64,000 nt of DNA from Sedimenticola selenatireducens (lineage in GTDB: Bacteria > Pseudomonadota > Gammaproteobacteria > Chromatiales > Chromatiaceae): assembly GCF_007625115.1 (NCBI RefSeq), contig NZ_VMNH01000018.1, positions 34,949 through 98,948 on the forward strand. The letters are read 5' to 3'. This document shows positions 17,958 to 27,195 of the stretch, piece after piece; positions within the stretch are counted from its first letter, which is position 1, and each line of letters opens with the position of its first letter. A program made the position numbers and the translations under genes. Below the pieces are notes generated by a model. That model was not told the origin of the DNA. It did not search any database and was given only the letters and a program-made list of their open reading frames with translations.

Positions 17958-18824
17958 ATGATATGTAGTATGACCTCATTTTCAAGAAGGGAAAGCCGGG
18001 ACGAGCAGGGTGAGCTGGTCTGTGAGCTGCGCTCAGTAAATCATCGTTATCTGGAGCTGTTTGTCCGTTTGCCTGAAGAGCTGCGTGCGCTGGAACCGCT
18101 GGTGAGAGAGCGGGTGGCAGCACGGCTGGGGCGCGGTAAAGTGGACTGTCTCTTTCGCTTTGTGCCATCAAAAACAGCGTCTGCCGGTGTTGCCGTTAAT
18201 GAGCGCTTTGCACAACAGATCATTGATGCGGCAGGCGAGGTGGGACGATTGCTGCATGAGTCAGTACCTCCCCGTGCCATGGATATTCTCCGCTGGCCTG
18301 GTGTCCTGGAGACCGAAGAATTGGATCTGGGGCCTGTGCATAAAAGTGCGGCGGTGCTCCTTGAGCAGACCCTGGATGGGATGGTGGAGTCCAGGCAGCG
18401 CGAAGGCGGGCGATTGGCGGAGTTGATCGTTCAGCGTTGTGGCAGCATGCGGGAAGAGATCGCAAAGGTTAAAGTGCTGATGCCTCAGCTTCTAACCTCG
18501 CTGCGTGAGCGCTTGCGTAATCGTCTGGCTGAATTGACCGCTGAGTTAGATGAGGGGCGGATTGAGCAGGAGATGGTGTTGTTGACCCAGCGGCTGGATG
18601 TGGATGAGGAGATGGATCGTCTCCAGACTCATCTGGACGAGGTCGAGTCGGTCCTGACCCGTGATGAGCCGGTAGGGCGGCGGTTGGATTTCCTGATGCA
18701 GGAGTTGAATCGAGAGGCGAATACCCTGGCATCGAAATCCAATGACGTTGAGATGACTCGGGTCTCGGTCGAACTGAAAGTACTGATCGAGCAGATTCGA
18801 GAGCAAGTGCAGAATATCGAATAA
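17958..18824 (+). CDS. yicC: YicC-family endoribonuclease-like protein
   Basis: A 288-residue YicC/YloC family protein, reported in E. coli and Clostridium as an endoribonuclease. N-terminal SMTSFSRRE and the segment LRSVNHRYLE fit the YicC_N domain. C-terminal QELNREANTLASKSND is the DUF1732 signature. It precedes gmk on the same strand, a common gammaproteobacterial arrangement. Confidence 0.92.
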   Translation: MICSMTSFSRRESRDEQGELVCELRSVNHRYLELFVRLPEELRALEPLVRERVAARLGRGKVDCLFRFVPSKTASAGVAVNERFAQQIIDAAGEVGRLLHESVPPRAMDILRWPGVLETEELDLGPVHKSAAVLLEQTLDGMVESRQREGGRLAELIVQRCGSMREEIAKVKVLMPQLLTSLRERLRNRLAELTAELDEGRIEQEMVLLTQRLDVDEEMDRLQTHLDEVESVLTRDEPVGRRLDFLMQELNREANTLASKSNDVEMTRVSVELKVLIEQIREQVQNIE

Positions 18825-18891
18825 CAGTTTGTGTATTGATAACGCCTTCTGGCATTGGCCAGATGGCGCAGTCCAAGTTAATGGAACAAGT

Positions 18892-19506
18892 ATGACTATA
18901 GGAACCCTGTTTATTGTGTCTGCTCCCTCGGGTGCAGGAAAGACCAGTTTGTTAAAGGCGCTCGTGGAGACTGAAGATCGGGTAAAGGTCTCGATCTCGC
19001 ACACAACCCGACCAAAACGCCCGGGTGAGGTGGATGGCGTGGATTATCATTTTCTCGATACTGCAGCCTTCGAGCAGATGGTGGAAGCCGGCGCCTTTTT
19101 AGAGCACGCTGAGGTCTTTGGAAATTTTTATGGTACATCGGAAGCGGGTATCCGCGATCAGCTGGCTGCTGGGAATGATGTCATTCTGGAGATTGACTGG
19201 CAGGGAGCTCAGCAAGTGCGTAAGCGTATACCTGATACCGTATCGGTCTTTATCCTGCCACCCACCCCGGAAGCGCTTCGCCAGAGGCTTGGTAGTCGTG
19301 GTCAGGATAGTGAGGCTGTGATCAGTCGACGTTTGGCGGAGGCGCGGGAGGAGATGTCCCACTTTGCTGAGTATGATTTTATTGTCGTCAATGATCTGTT
19401 TGAACAGGCGTTGGGCGAGGTACGCTCAATCATTACCTCCAGGCGGCTGTCACAGGCCATCCAGGCAAAACGACTGCAGGGGCGTTTGCGTTCCCTTTTG
19501 GCCTAA
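18892..19506 (+). CDS. gmk: Guanylate kinase
   Basis: Phosphorylates GMP to GDP with ATP. From the chosen start the protein is 204 residues, the usual length, and begins MTIGTLFIVSAPSGAGKTSLL with the P-loop APSGAGKTS at about residues 11-19. SHTTRPKRPGEVDGVDYHF is the GMP-binding segment. The longer frame from 18829 adds 21 non-family residues and is rejected. Followed by rpoZ and spoT, as in many proteobacteria. Confidence 0.95.
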   Translation: MTIGTLFIVSAPSGAGKTSLLKALVETEDRVKVSISHTTRPKRPGEVDGVDYHFLDTAAFEQMVEAGAFLEHAEVFGNFYGTSEAGIRDQLAAGNDVILEIDWQGAQQVRKRIPDTVSVFILPPTPEALRQRLGSRGQDSEAVISRRLAEAREEMSHFAEYDFIVVNDLFEQALGEVRSIITSRRLSQAIQAKRLQGRLRSLLA

Positions 19507-19659
19507 AACGACTCGTGTCTGGGTAATATTGCTGTCGTCACCGCTGGTGCAGAATGCGCCGTTGATATATTATTAAAAGTTCCGGCTCAATATGGCTGGT
19601 TACAATTTTAATCATGCTCGTCCTGTGGCGGGTGGTTCGAACATCGGAGTGAATTGATC

Positions 19660-19941
19660 ATGGCCCGCGTTACAGTAGAAGATTGCCTCGAACATGTGGA
19701 TAACCGTTTTGACCTGGTATTGCTGGCAACCAAGCGTGCGCGTCAGTTGAGTCATGGTGTTGCGCCATTATTGGCTTGGGAAAATGATAAACCAACCGTA
19801 GTAGCGTTGCGTGAAATTGCAGCCGGGTTGGTTGATGATGATGTGGTTGCCCCAAAGGCTGATTCCGAAGTGGATATGTATGCATTGGATGACAGTTTTG
19901 GTAGTGGTGAATCGGCCGATGATCAGGCATTTGCCCGATAA
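19660..19941 (+). CDS. rpoZ: RNA polymerase omega subunit
   Basis: Small RNA polymerase subunit, 93 residues, beginning [27 protein letters not shown] lies about nine bases before the ATG at 19660, which is preferred over the TTG at 19654. Conserved core [11 protein letters not shown] is present. Located between gmk and spoT; omega also contributes to the ppGpp site on polymerase. Confidence 0.96.
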   Translation: MARVTVEDCLEHVDNRFDLVLLATKRARQLSHGVAPLLAWENDKPTVVALREIAAGLVDDDVVAPKADSEVDMYALDDSFGSGESADDQAFAR

Positions 19942-20040
19942 AAGGACCTGTTGCAGCGAACCTTCAACGGCTATCCATAACCCGTACTTCACAGCGGCTG
20001 TGCCCGGTCAAATGGGTGCAGCCTGTCGCCCGATGATCAG

Positions 20041-22209
20041 ATGACCCACACCAGCGGCGCACAAACCTCCGAGCAAAGTAACAAACCCCGCTTTCTTATT
20101 AGCGATCTCTGCGCCTATCTCGAATCTTATTTGAGTGTTGAGCATGTTCGTGAAGTCTATCGGTCTTACGTATTCAGTGCAGAGGCACATGAAGGGCAAA
20201 AACGCCTCAGCGGTGAGCCCTATATCTACCATCCCCTGGCGGTTGCCCGCATTCTGGCCGATATTCGGCTAGATCATCGTTGCATCATGGCCGCCATCAT
20301 GCATGATGTGTTGGAGGATACCACGGTCACCAAGGCTCAATTGGCCGAGGAGTTTGGTGAAGAGGTGGCCGCGCTGGTTGATGGTGTGAGCAAGTTGAAT
20401 CAGATTAACTTTCCCTCAAAGGCCGAGGCTCAAGCGGCTAGCTTCCGTAAAATGCTTCTGGCGATGACCCAGGATATCCGCATCATCCTGATCAAGTTGG
20501 CGGATCGTCTGCACAATATGCGTACCTTGGAGGTAATGCGGCCTGAGAAATGTCGCCGTATCGCCCGCGAGACGCTGGAGATCTATGCGCCAATTGCCCA
20601 TCGCCTGGGTATCTATCGTCTGCGTACCGAACTGGAAGAGCTCTGTTTTGCCGCCTATTGGCCGATGCGGTATCGCGCCCTGAAGGAGGCGGTGAGTACG
20701 GCACGTGGCAATCGAAAAGAGGTGATGAGCAATATTGATGCGGCACTGGTCGGTCGGTTAGAGCAGGAAGGCATTGTCGGTGTAGTGCGTGGGCGTGAGA
20801 AGCATCTATACAGTATCTATACCAAGATGCGGGACAAGAAGCGTTCGTTCTCAGAAGTCGTTGATGTATATGCCTTTCGCATCATTGTTGATCGGCTGGA
20901 TACCTGCTATCGGGTGCTGGGTGTTGTTCATAACCTCTATAAGCCTGTCCCGGGTCGATTCAAGGATTACATCGCCATTCCCAAGGCTAATGGCTATCAG
21001 TCGCTGCATACCTTGCTGTTTGGTCCTCACGGTTTGCCTATTGAGATACAGATTCGCACGGTAGAGATGGACCGGATGGCTGATTCGGGCATTGCCGCCC
21101 ATTGGCTATACAAATCCAGCGAAAATCAGAGCGGAATGGCTCAGGCCGATGCCTCCAGCTGGTTGAAGAATCTACTGGAGTTGCAGAAAGATGCGGGTGA
21201 CTCCATGGAATTCCTGGAACATGTCAAGGTGGACCTGTTCCCGGATGAGGTCTATGTCTTCACGCCGCGTGGGAAGATTATGGTGTTGGCCAAAGGGGCG
21301 ACGGTCATCGATTTTGCCTATGCGGTGCATTCCGATGTTGGCAATCATACGGTGGCTGCGCGGGTCGATCGACACATGGTGCCGCTGCGTACCCGCCTCT
21401 ATAGTGGGCAGACGGTTGAGGTGATCACATCCGAAACGGCCAATCCCAGTGCCGCCTGGCTCAATTTTGTTGTTACCGGAAAGGCGCGGGCCAATATTCG
21501 CGGCTATCTGAAGAATCTGCGGCATCAAGAAGCGATCACTTTAGGGCGCCGATTATTGAATAAAGAGCTGGCCCAGCACGAACTGAATATTGATCAAATC
21601 CCTCTTGAGAGTCTTGCTCAACTCCTCAAAGATTTTCACCTTACGACTAAGGATGCGCTGCTGGAAGAGATTGGTCTGGGCAACCGGATGCCATTTCTGG
21701 TGTCACGCCGATTGGTTGATTCTGCTATCGATCTACCAAAGGGGGAGGCGGTTGTTCCGAGTGCTGATTCAGCGCCACTGGCGATTACCGGCACTGAAGG
21801 TATGGTGGTACGTTTTGCCAAGTGTTGCCGTCCGCTGCCGGGAGATGAGATTGTGGCAATATTCAATCCCGGCAAGGGGATTGTTGTGCATCGCCATGAG
21901 TGCAGAAATCTGGGTGATTTCCGTAAGAGTGACAGTTGGTTGGATGTGAAATGGGAGGCAGAGCCGGCAGGTGACTTCACCACCGAGATCAAGGTGGATG
22001 TTGGTAACAAGCGAGGGGCATTGGCCTCGGTTGCCTCAGCAATCTCAGAGATGGGCTCCAATATCAAGAATGTGGTCATGGAGGAGCGTGATGGACTTAC
22101 CTCTACGCTTCACTTTATTGTAGCGGTGGATAGCCGCAAACATCTGGCCAATATCATGCGTCGGCTGCGCTTGTTGAATACGGTATTGCGTATTTATCGG
22201 GTCGGTTAA
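20041..22209 (+). CDS. spoT: Bifunctional (p)ppGpp synthetase/hydrolase SpoT
   Basis: The 722-residue stringent-response enzyme has an HD hydrolase domain with His88-Asp89 in [10 protein letters not shown]. The synthetase domain (about 230-345) has [28 protein letters not shown] domain follows ([11 protein letters not shown], about 400-460), and a C-terminal ACT domain begins near residue 645. Intact HD residues indicate SpoT rather than RelA. Gene order gmk-rpoZ-spoT supports this. Confidence 0.96.
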   Translation: MTHTSGAQTSEQSNKPRFLISDLCAYLESYLSVEHVREVYRSYVFSAEAHEGQKRLSGEPYIYHPLAVARILADIRLDHRCIMAAIMHDVLEDTTVTKAQLAEEFGEEVAALVDGVSKLNQINFPSKAEAQAASFRKMLLAMTQDIRIILIKLADRLHNMRTLEVMRPEKCRRIARETLEIYAPIAHRLGIYRLRTELEELCFAAYWPMRYRALKEAVSTARGNRKEVMSNIDAALVGRLEQEGIVGVVRGREKHLYSIYTKMRDKKRSFSEVVDVYAFRIIVDRLDTCYRVLGVVHNLYKPVPGRFKDYIAIPKANGYQSLHTLLFGPHGLPIEIQIRTVEMDRMADSGIAAHWLYKSSENQSGMAQADASSWLKNLLELQKDAGDSMEFLEHVKVDLFPDEVYVFTPRGKIMVLAKGATVIDFAYAVHSDVGNHTVAARVDRHMVPLRTRLYSGQTVEVITSETANPSAAWLNFVVTGKARANIRGYLKNLRHQEAITLGRRLLNKELAQHELNIDQIPLESLAQLLKDFHLTTKDALLEEIGLGNRMPFLVSRRLVDSAIDLPKGEAVVPSADSAPLAITGTEGMVVRFAKCCRPLPGDEIVAIFNPGKGIVVHRHECRNLGDFRKSDSWLDVKWEAEPAGDFTTEIKVDVGNKRGALASVASAISEMGSNIKNVVMEERDGLTSTLHFIVAVDSRKHLANIMRRLRLLNTVLRIYRVG

Positions 22210-22234
22210 AGGCAACTTATTCAGAGTACAGCAG

Positions 22235-22615
22235 ATGGACCGAGAGATTATTCGCACTGACCAAGCACCCCAGGCCATAGGTACTTATTCCCAGGCCGTC
22301 AAAGTAGGGGCGACTGTCTATCTCTCAGGTCAGATTCCGCTGGTACCTGAGACCATGGAGATGGTTGAGGGGGATATTGAAGCGCAGATACGACGGGTGT
22401 TTGATAACTTGTTAGCGGTTGCCCGTGCGGCGGGTGGTGATCTGAGTAATGTGGTGAAACTGAATGTGTTCCTCACGGATCTGGCGCATTTCCCGGTTGT
22501 TAACAGCGTTATGGCAGACTATTTCAGTCAGCCCTATCCTGCCCGCGCAGCGATAGGTGTGGCGGCTCTGCCCAAGGGTGCGCAGGTGGAAATGGATGCG
22601 GTGATGGCGCTCTAA
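22235..22615 (+). CDS. ridA: RidA family enamine/imine deaminase
   Basis: A 126-residue protein that hydrolyses reactive enamine/imine intermediates from PLP enzymes. Family motifs: [30 protein letters not shown], and the active-site arginine in [16 protein letters not shown]. Located just after spoT, a common neighbour pair. Ends four bases into the convergent yjbQ gene. Confidence 0.95.
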   Translation: MDREIIRTDQAPQAIGTYSQAVKVGATVYLSGQIPLVPETMEMVEGDIEAQIRRVFDNLLAVARAAGGDLSNVVKLNVFLTDLAHFPVVNSVMADYFSQPYPARAAIGVAALPKGAQVEMDAVMAL

Positions 22616-23034
22616 CGTGCTTCTCCCTGGACAGTGACCGTCACGGATCGACGCTGTTTCCCGGTCCTGTGCTCCCATAGATAGATCCCTTGCCAGGTTC
22701 CTCTGGCGCAAAGTCCCTGAGTGACAGGCAACGTCAGATCCATATTGGTTAGGATGGCGCGGATATGTGCGGGCATATCATCCGGCCCTTCCATGCTGTG
22801 CTCATAGATAGGATCGCCATCAGGGATCAATCGACTCATGAATGTTTCCAGGTCTCGGCGTACGGCGGGGTCTGCATTTTCACATAATGTCAGTGATGCA
22901 CTGGTGTGGTGTGTAAACACATGGCAGATACCAACCTCAATGCCGGAGTCCTTTACGATCTGTTCGACTTCACGCGTAATGTTATAGGTGCCGCGGCCGT
23001 TGCACTGGATCTGTAACTGAGCCTGATGAATCAT
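22612..23034 (-). CDS. yjbQ: YjbQ/UPF0047 family protein
   Basis: A 140-residue member of the YjbQ family (secondary thiamine-phosphate synthase YjbQ in annotations). It has the signature [19 protein letters not shown] and the C-terminal [12 protein letters not shown]. The ATG at 23034 with GAGAAG upstream is preferred to a TTG at 23070. It follows a thiamine-binding-like gene by 16 bases on the same strand. The cellular role of the family is not settled. Confidence 0.88.
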   Translation of the reverse strand: MIHQAQLQIQCNGRGTYNITREVEQIVKDSGIEVGICHVFTHHTSASLTLCENADPAVRRDLETFMSRLIPDGDPIYEHSMEGPDDMPAHIRAILTNMDLTLPVTQGLCARGTWQGIYLWEHRTGKQRRSVTVTVQGEAR

Positions 23035-23050
23035 TTTTATACTTCTCTGG

Positions 23051-23365
23051 TTAACTACGGATATCGCCAATCTTGTTGCGTACCGATTCCACCTTGCCTT
23101 TAAGTCGGTTGCTTTTACCCTTACGAATATCCAGCTTCAGTGATGAATAGACGCGATCGCAATCTGCCTGATCCAGTATGTTATAGGCTGATTCGACCAG
23201 GGTCATGGCCTGTGACAGGCTTTCAGTCTCAATGATGGTTCCCATTGGGGTGAGTTGGTAGTCAGCACCGCTCTCATGAATCATTTTGATGATTTGACTG
23301 ACGTACTCACTGACACTCTCCCCTTTATCTGTTGGGAACATGGCGAACTCAAGTAGTACAGACAT
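23051..23365 (-). CDS. MTH1187/YqgV family thiamine-binding-like protein
   Basis: A 104-residue protein of the MTH1187 family, ferredoxin-like fold, annotated in databases as thiamine-binding. Family marks are the N-terminal VLLEFAMFPTDKGESVSEYV and YQLTPMGTIIE. Upstream of yjbQ on the same strand, probably co-transcribed. The joint occurrence hints at a shared thiamine-related job, which is inference. Confidence 0.85.
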   Translation of the reverse strand: MSVLLEFAMFPTDKGESVSEYVSQIIKMIHESGADYQLTPMGTIIETESLSQAMTLVESAYNILDQADCDRVYSSLKLDIRKGKSNRLKGKVESVRNKIGDIRS

Positions 23366-23455
23366 AGAGGTGACTCCTTAATTTGTTCTCTATACGTTTT
23401 CTATCCAGGGAATTCTGGTAATATTATCACGCCACAGCCACTCACTGATCTGAAT

Positions 23456-25585
23456 ATGGATGCGAAAGGTAATAGTCTAACGCCAACGGGCAAGCGAGCC
23501 GAGAGCCTGAGTCTGGATAAGATGCCGGTTAATGCCCTCAAAGGCGTTGGGCCACGCAATGCGGAAAAGCTGGCCAAGATCGGTATTAACAGTGTTCAGG
23601 ATATCCTGTTTCATCTGCCGTTTCGGTATCAGGACCGCACCCGGGTTGTGCCAATCGGTTCGCTCCGTCCCGGTGACAGCGTGGTGATCGAGGGTGAGAT
23701 TGAGTTGGCCGATATCCGTTTTGGCCGACGCCGTTCGCTGCTGGTGAGATTAGCTGATGGGACCGGTAGCCTTATTCTGCGGTTCTTTCATTTCTCCACT
23801 GTTCAAAAGGCAGCGCTGGTAAGGGGAAATCGACTGTGCTGTTATGGTGAGGTGCGTAATGGGCCGAGCTGTTATGAAATGGTGCATCCCGAGTATCAGC
23901 TCATAACCGAAGGCGCTGATACCGGTGTTGAGGATGCATTGACACCGGTTTATCCATCGACGGATGGGATGCATCAGTTAAGTTGGCGGGGTATGGCAGC
24001 GCGCGCAATGGTGCTGCTTGATGCCCACCCGGAGTCGTTACCCGAGTGGCTACCCGATGAGCTGTTACAGCGTTTTCGATTGCCTGATCTGGTGGCTGCC
24101 CTTACTTATCTGCATCGGCCACCACCTGATGCCCCCCGGGAAAACCTACTGGCAGGCACGCATCCGGCACAGCAGCGTCTCGCGTTTGAGGAGTTAATGG
24201 CTCATCAACTCAGCCTGCGTGAAACCCGTGGCCGACAAAAAAGACTCATGGCAACAGTATTGCAGCCTACGGGTGTATTGACGGAGTCGCTACTATCCCA
24301 ATTGGCCTTTCGTCTGACGGCAGCCCAACAGCGGGTGCTGGGTGAGATTTCGGATGATCTCGCGCTGGATCATCCGATGTTGCGTCTGGTTCAGGGTGAT
24401 GTGGGTTCGGGGAAAACAGTAGTGGCGGCACTGGCTGCGCTTCAATCTATCGAGGCGGGATATCAAGTCGCCCTCATGGCGCCGACTGAACTGCTTGCCG
24501 AGCAGCATCTGCGCGTATTCAAACAGTGGTTTGAGCCGCTTGGGCTAGAGGTTTCATGGCTCACGGGTCGGCATAAAGGTCGGGTGCGCGAACAGCTGCT
24601 GGGTGATCTTGCAGAAGGGCGGTCACCGATTGTGGTTGGTACTCATGCGCTGTTTCAGTCTGATGTGGTTTTTGAAAAACTGGGACTGATCATTATTGAT
24701 GAGCAGCACCGGTTTGGTGTGCACCAGAGGATGGCGCTACGTAATAAGGGTGCCAACGAAAAAGTACCTCACCAATTGATCATGACGGCTACGCCGATCC
24801 CGCGGACACTGGCTATGACAGCGTACGCTGATCTGGATCTGTCGATTATTGATGAGTTGCCACCGGGACGTGCACCGGTGGCCACTGTGGTGATCCCGGA
24901 TAGTCGTCGGGCCGATGTGGTTGAGCGGGTGCGCAGTGCCTGTCTTGATGGGCGACAAGCCTATTGGGTTTGCACCTTGATTGAAGAGTCCGAGGCATTG
25001 CAATGTCAGGCGGCTGAAGAGTCCCGAATCACCCTGCAGGAAGTCTTACCAGAACTGCGAATTGGACTGGTGCATGGGCGGTTGAAGGCGGCGGAGAAAG
25101 AGGCGGTCATGGCGGCCTTTAAACAGGGTGAGTTGGATCTTCTTGTGGCTACCACGGTCATTGAAGTGGGTGTGGATGTGCCAAAGGCGAGCCTGATGAT
25201 TATTGAGAATCCTGAGCGACTGGGTTTGGCGCAGTTGCATCAACTGCGTGGTCGTGTCGGGCGTGGTGCGGTAGAGAGTCACTGTGTCCTGATGTATCAC
25301 CCGCCCTTGTCCCAGAATGCCCAACAGCGCTTGGGTGTCCTGCGTGAGACTAATGACGGTTTTGTCATTGCACAGAAAGATCTGGAGTTGCGTGGACCAG
25401 GTGAGGTGCTGGGCACCCGGCAGACGGGAGAGATGCAGTTTCGGATTGCAGATCTTCTGCGTGATCAATCACTGTTGGATGAAGTCCAGGAGGCAGCTCA
25501 ATTGCTGCTTGAGCATTACCCTGAGCGGGTAGAGCCTTTAGTGCGACGTTGGATTGGTGATAGGCAGCATTATATCAACGCCTGA
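23456..25585 (+). CDS. recG: ATP-dependent DNA helicase RecG
   Basis: Branch-migrating helicase for stalled forks and Holliday junctions. The 709 residues hold the N-terminal wedge domain with OB fold (GVGPRNAEKLAKIGI, FHLPFRYQDRTR), Walker A GDVGSGKTVVA near residue 318, DEQH box IIIDEQHRFGVHQR, motif III MTATPIPRT and motif VI QLRGRVGRG. TRG motif residues near the C-terminus are present. Full family length (E. coli 693). Confidence 0.97.
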   Translation: MDAKGNSLTPTGKRAESLSLDKMPVNALKGVGPRNAEKLAKIGINSVQDILFHLPFRYQDRTRVVPIGSLRPGDSVVIEGEIELADIRFGRRRSLLVRLADGTGSLILRFFHFSTVQKAALVRGNRLCCYGEVRNGPSCYEMVHPEYQLITEGADTGVEDALTPVYPSTDGMHQLSWRGMAARAMVLLDAHPESLPEWLPDELLQRFRLPDLVAALTYLHRPPPDAPRENLLAGTHPAQQRLAFEELMAHQLSLRETRGRQKRLMATVLQPTGVLTESLLSQLAFRLTAAQQRVLGEISDDLALDHPMLRLVQGDVGSGKTVVAALAALQSIEAGYQVALMAPTELLAEQHLRVFKQWFEPLGLEVSWLTGRHKGRVREQLLGDLAEGRSPIVVGTHALFQSDVVFEKLGLIIIDEQHRFGVHQRMALRNKGANEKVPHQLIMTATPIPRTLAMTAYADLDLSIIDELPPGRAPVATVVIPDSRRADVVERVRSACLDGRQAYWVCTLIEESEALQCQAAEESRITLQEVLPELRIGLVHGRLKAAEKEAVMAAFKQGELDLLVATTVIEVGVDVPKASLMIIENPERLGLAQLHQLRGRVGRGAVESHCVLMYHPPLSQNAQQRLGVLRETNDGFVIAQKDLELRGPGEVLGTRQTGEMQFRIADLLRDQSLLDEVQEAAQLLLEHYPERVEPLVRRWIGDRQHYINA

Positions 25586-25681
25586 AACGGGTGGCCCTCG
25601 GTGCCCTCCAATTGTAGGAGAAAAGCGCTGTGAAATCGGAGATAATGCTCGCTTTGCAGTAACGGGGTCGGGTTATTTTTG

Positions 25682-26242
25682 ATGGGTTTACAGGGCAAGC
25701 GAGAGCCACACTGGGCGACATGGGGTCGGATGCGGCAACGTGATGTGCCTAGCGGGATTGAGCATTGGTTGCGTGACCGAGGATCGCTTACCGCGCGCCT
25801 TAAGTCTGTTTCTGGCAACCAATTCCGGGTTAATGTACTCAGTCAGGGGTGGGCAAGGCCACTCGATAGTGAGCGGCGGTTACTGGGGATGCGGCAGGGT
25901 AGCATTGCCATTGTTCGTGAGGTGGAGTTGGTCTGCGCTGGCGTCCCCTGGGTGTTTGCCCGTACCTTGATCCCGGTGCGAAGCTTGATCGGCCCCGCCA
26001 GGCGTCTAGCTAAGCTGGGTTCACGGCCCTTGGGTGAGGTACTGTTTGCAGACCCCTCTATGCAGCGTGGGGTGACCCAGATGGCACGATTGGTTCCTGG
26101 ACATTGCCTGTTTACCTCGGCTACGCAACATCTGCCAGAGGCTAAGGTGATTTGGGGGCGGCGCACCCTGTTTCATCTGTCTAAAAAACCGTTACTGGTG
26201 AATGAGATTTTTTTACCCGATATTCCTGAGAGTCCTGCATGA
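25682..26242 (+). CDS. ubiC: Chorismate pyruvate-lyase
   Basis: Converts chorismate to 4-hydroxybenzoate, the ring precursor of ubiquinone. The 186 residues contain the UbiC pattern: WLRDRGSLTARL, RREV-like VREVELVCAGVPWVFARTLIP and the C-terminal FLPDIP. The ATG at 25682 follows directly after a TTG alternative at 25679. Overlaps ubiA by ATGA at 26239, so the two are coupled. Confidence 0.92.
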   Translation: MGLQGKREPHWATWGRMRQRDVPSGIEHWLRDRGSLTARLKSVSGNQFRVNVLSQGWARPLDSERRLLGMRQGSIAIVREVELVCAGVPWVFARTLIPVRSLIGPARRLAKLGSRPLGEVLFADPSMQRGVTQMARLVPGHCLFTSATQHLPEAKVIWGRRTLFHLSKKPLLVNEIFLPDIPESPA

Positions 26243-27144
26243 ATCACCCCGAATTTGAGATCAAGGAGGTCATGGCTCCCCGTACTTGGCAGCAACAGTT
26301 CGATGGCTATATTCGCTTGATACGGCTGGATAAACCGATCGGCATTTTACTGTTGCTCTGGCCGGCCCTCTGGGCGCTCTGGATGGCGGGTGCAGGACAA
26401 CCGCGGTGGGGTGTGGTGCTGATCTTTATTCTGGGTGTTGCGCTGATGCGTTCGGCGGGATGTGCGATCAATGATTATGCCGATCGGCATTTTGATGGAG
26501 AGGTGGCGAGAACCTGTGGGCGGCCGCTGGCGACAGGTCTGGTTAGTCCAAAAGAGGCCCTATGGATTTTTGCCATACTCTGTTTGATCGCCTTTGGCTT
26601 GGTACTATTGCTCAATCAACAGACAGTTGTGATGTCATTTGTGGCAGTGTTACTGGCCGCGCTCTATCCCTTTATGAAGCGCTTTACCCACCTCCCACAG
26701 CTGGTGCTGGGGATGGCCTTTGGTTGGGCTGTACCCATGGCCTATATGGCACTGACAGAGGCGATACCGCTGATCGCCTGGGTATTGTATGTCGCGACAA
26801 TCGTCTGGGCGCTGATCTACGATACAGAATATGCCATGGTAGATAGGGATGATGACCTGCGGATTGGGGTGAAATCGACCGCAATCCTGTTTGGCCGATA
26901 TGATCGGTTGATCATTGGACTGTTGCAGTTGGTCATGATAGGACTGATGATTACAGTGGGTATACAGGTGGGGCTGGGTCTTTACTACTATCTCGGTTTA
27001 ACAATCGCATCGCTGTTGTTTGTCAGGCAGCAGCAGCTGATTAGCAACAGAGAACCCGCTGCTTGCTTCACCGCTTTTCTGAACAACAATTGTGTCGGTA
27101 TGATGATATTTTTTGGATTGCTGTTGGATTATTTTATCGGCTGA
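26239..27144 (+). CDS. ubiA: 4-hydroxybenzoate octaprenyltransferase
   Basis: Membrane prenyltransferase joining the isoprenoid tail to 4-hydroxybenzoate. The 301 residues have about eight transmembrane helices and both Asp-rich motifs: NDYADRHFDGEVART (first) and DTEYAMVDRDDD (second), which bind the Mg-diphosphate. Coupled to ubiC, together supplying early ubiquinone synthesis. A hairpin follows the stop. Confidence 0.96.
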   Translation: MNHPEFEIKEVMAPRTWQQQFDGYIRLIRLDKPIGILLLLWPALWALWMAGAGQPRWGVVLIFILGVALMRSAGCAINDYADRHFDGEVARTCGRPLATGLVSPKEALWIFAILCLIAFGLVLLLNQQTVVMSFVAVLLAALYPFMKRFTHLPQLVLGMAFGWAVPMAYMALTEAIPLIAWVLYVATIVWALIYDTEYAMVDRDDDLRIGVKSTAILFGRYDRLIIGLLQLVMIGLMITVGIQVGLGLYYYLGLTIASLLFVRQQQLISNREPAACFTAFLNNNCVGMMIFFGLLLDYFIG

Positions 27145-27158
27145 GGCAGATGAAGTGA

Positions 27159-27179
27159 CCCGGTGGATTGACCACCGGG
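27159..27179. terminator. Hairpin between ubiA and dsrA
   Basis: CCCGGTGG (27159-27166), loop ATTGA, CCACCGGG (27172-27179). It lies 15 bases after the ubiA stop and 17 bases after the dsrA stop on the other strand, so it may serve both genes. No clear T-run. Confidence 0.65.
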
Positions 27180-27195
27180 CCGTGGTATTGTCAGC

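Noticed and set aside
19627..19645. GGTTCGAAC resembling a tRNA T-loop upstream of rpoZ
   Set aside because: No acceptor stem, anticodon stem or CCA end can be drawn around it.
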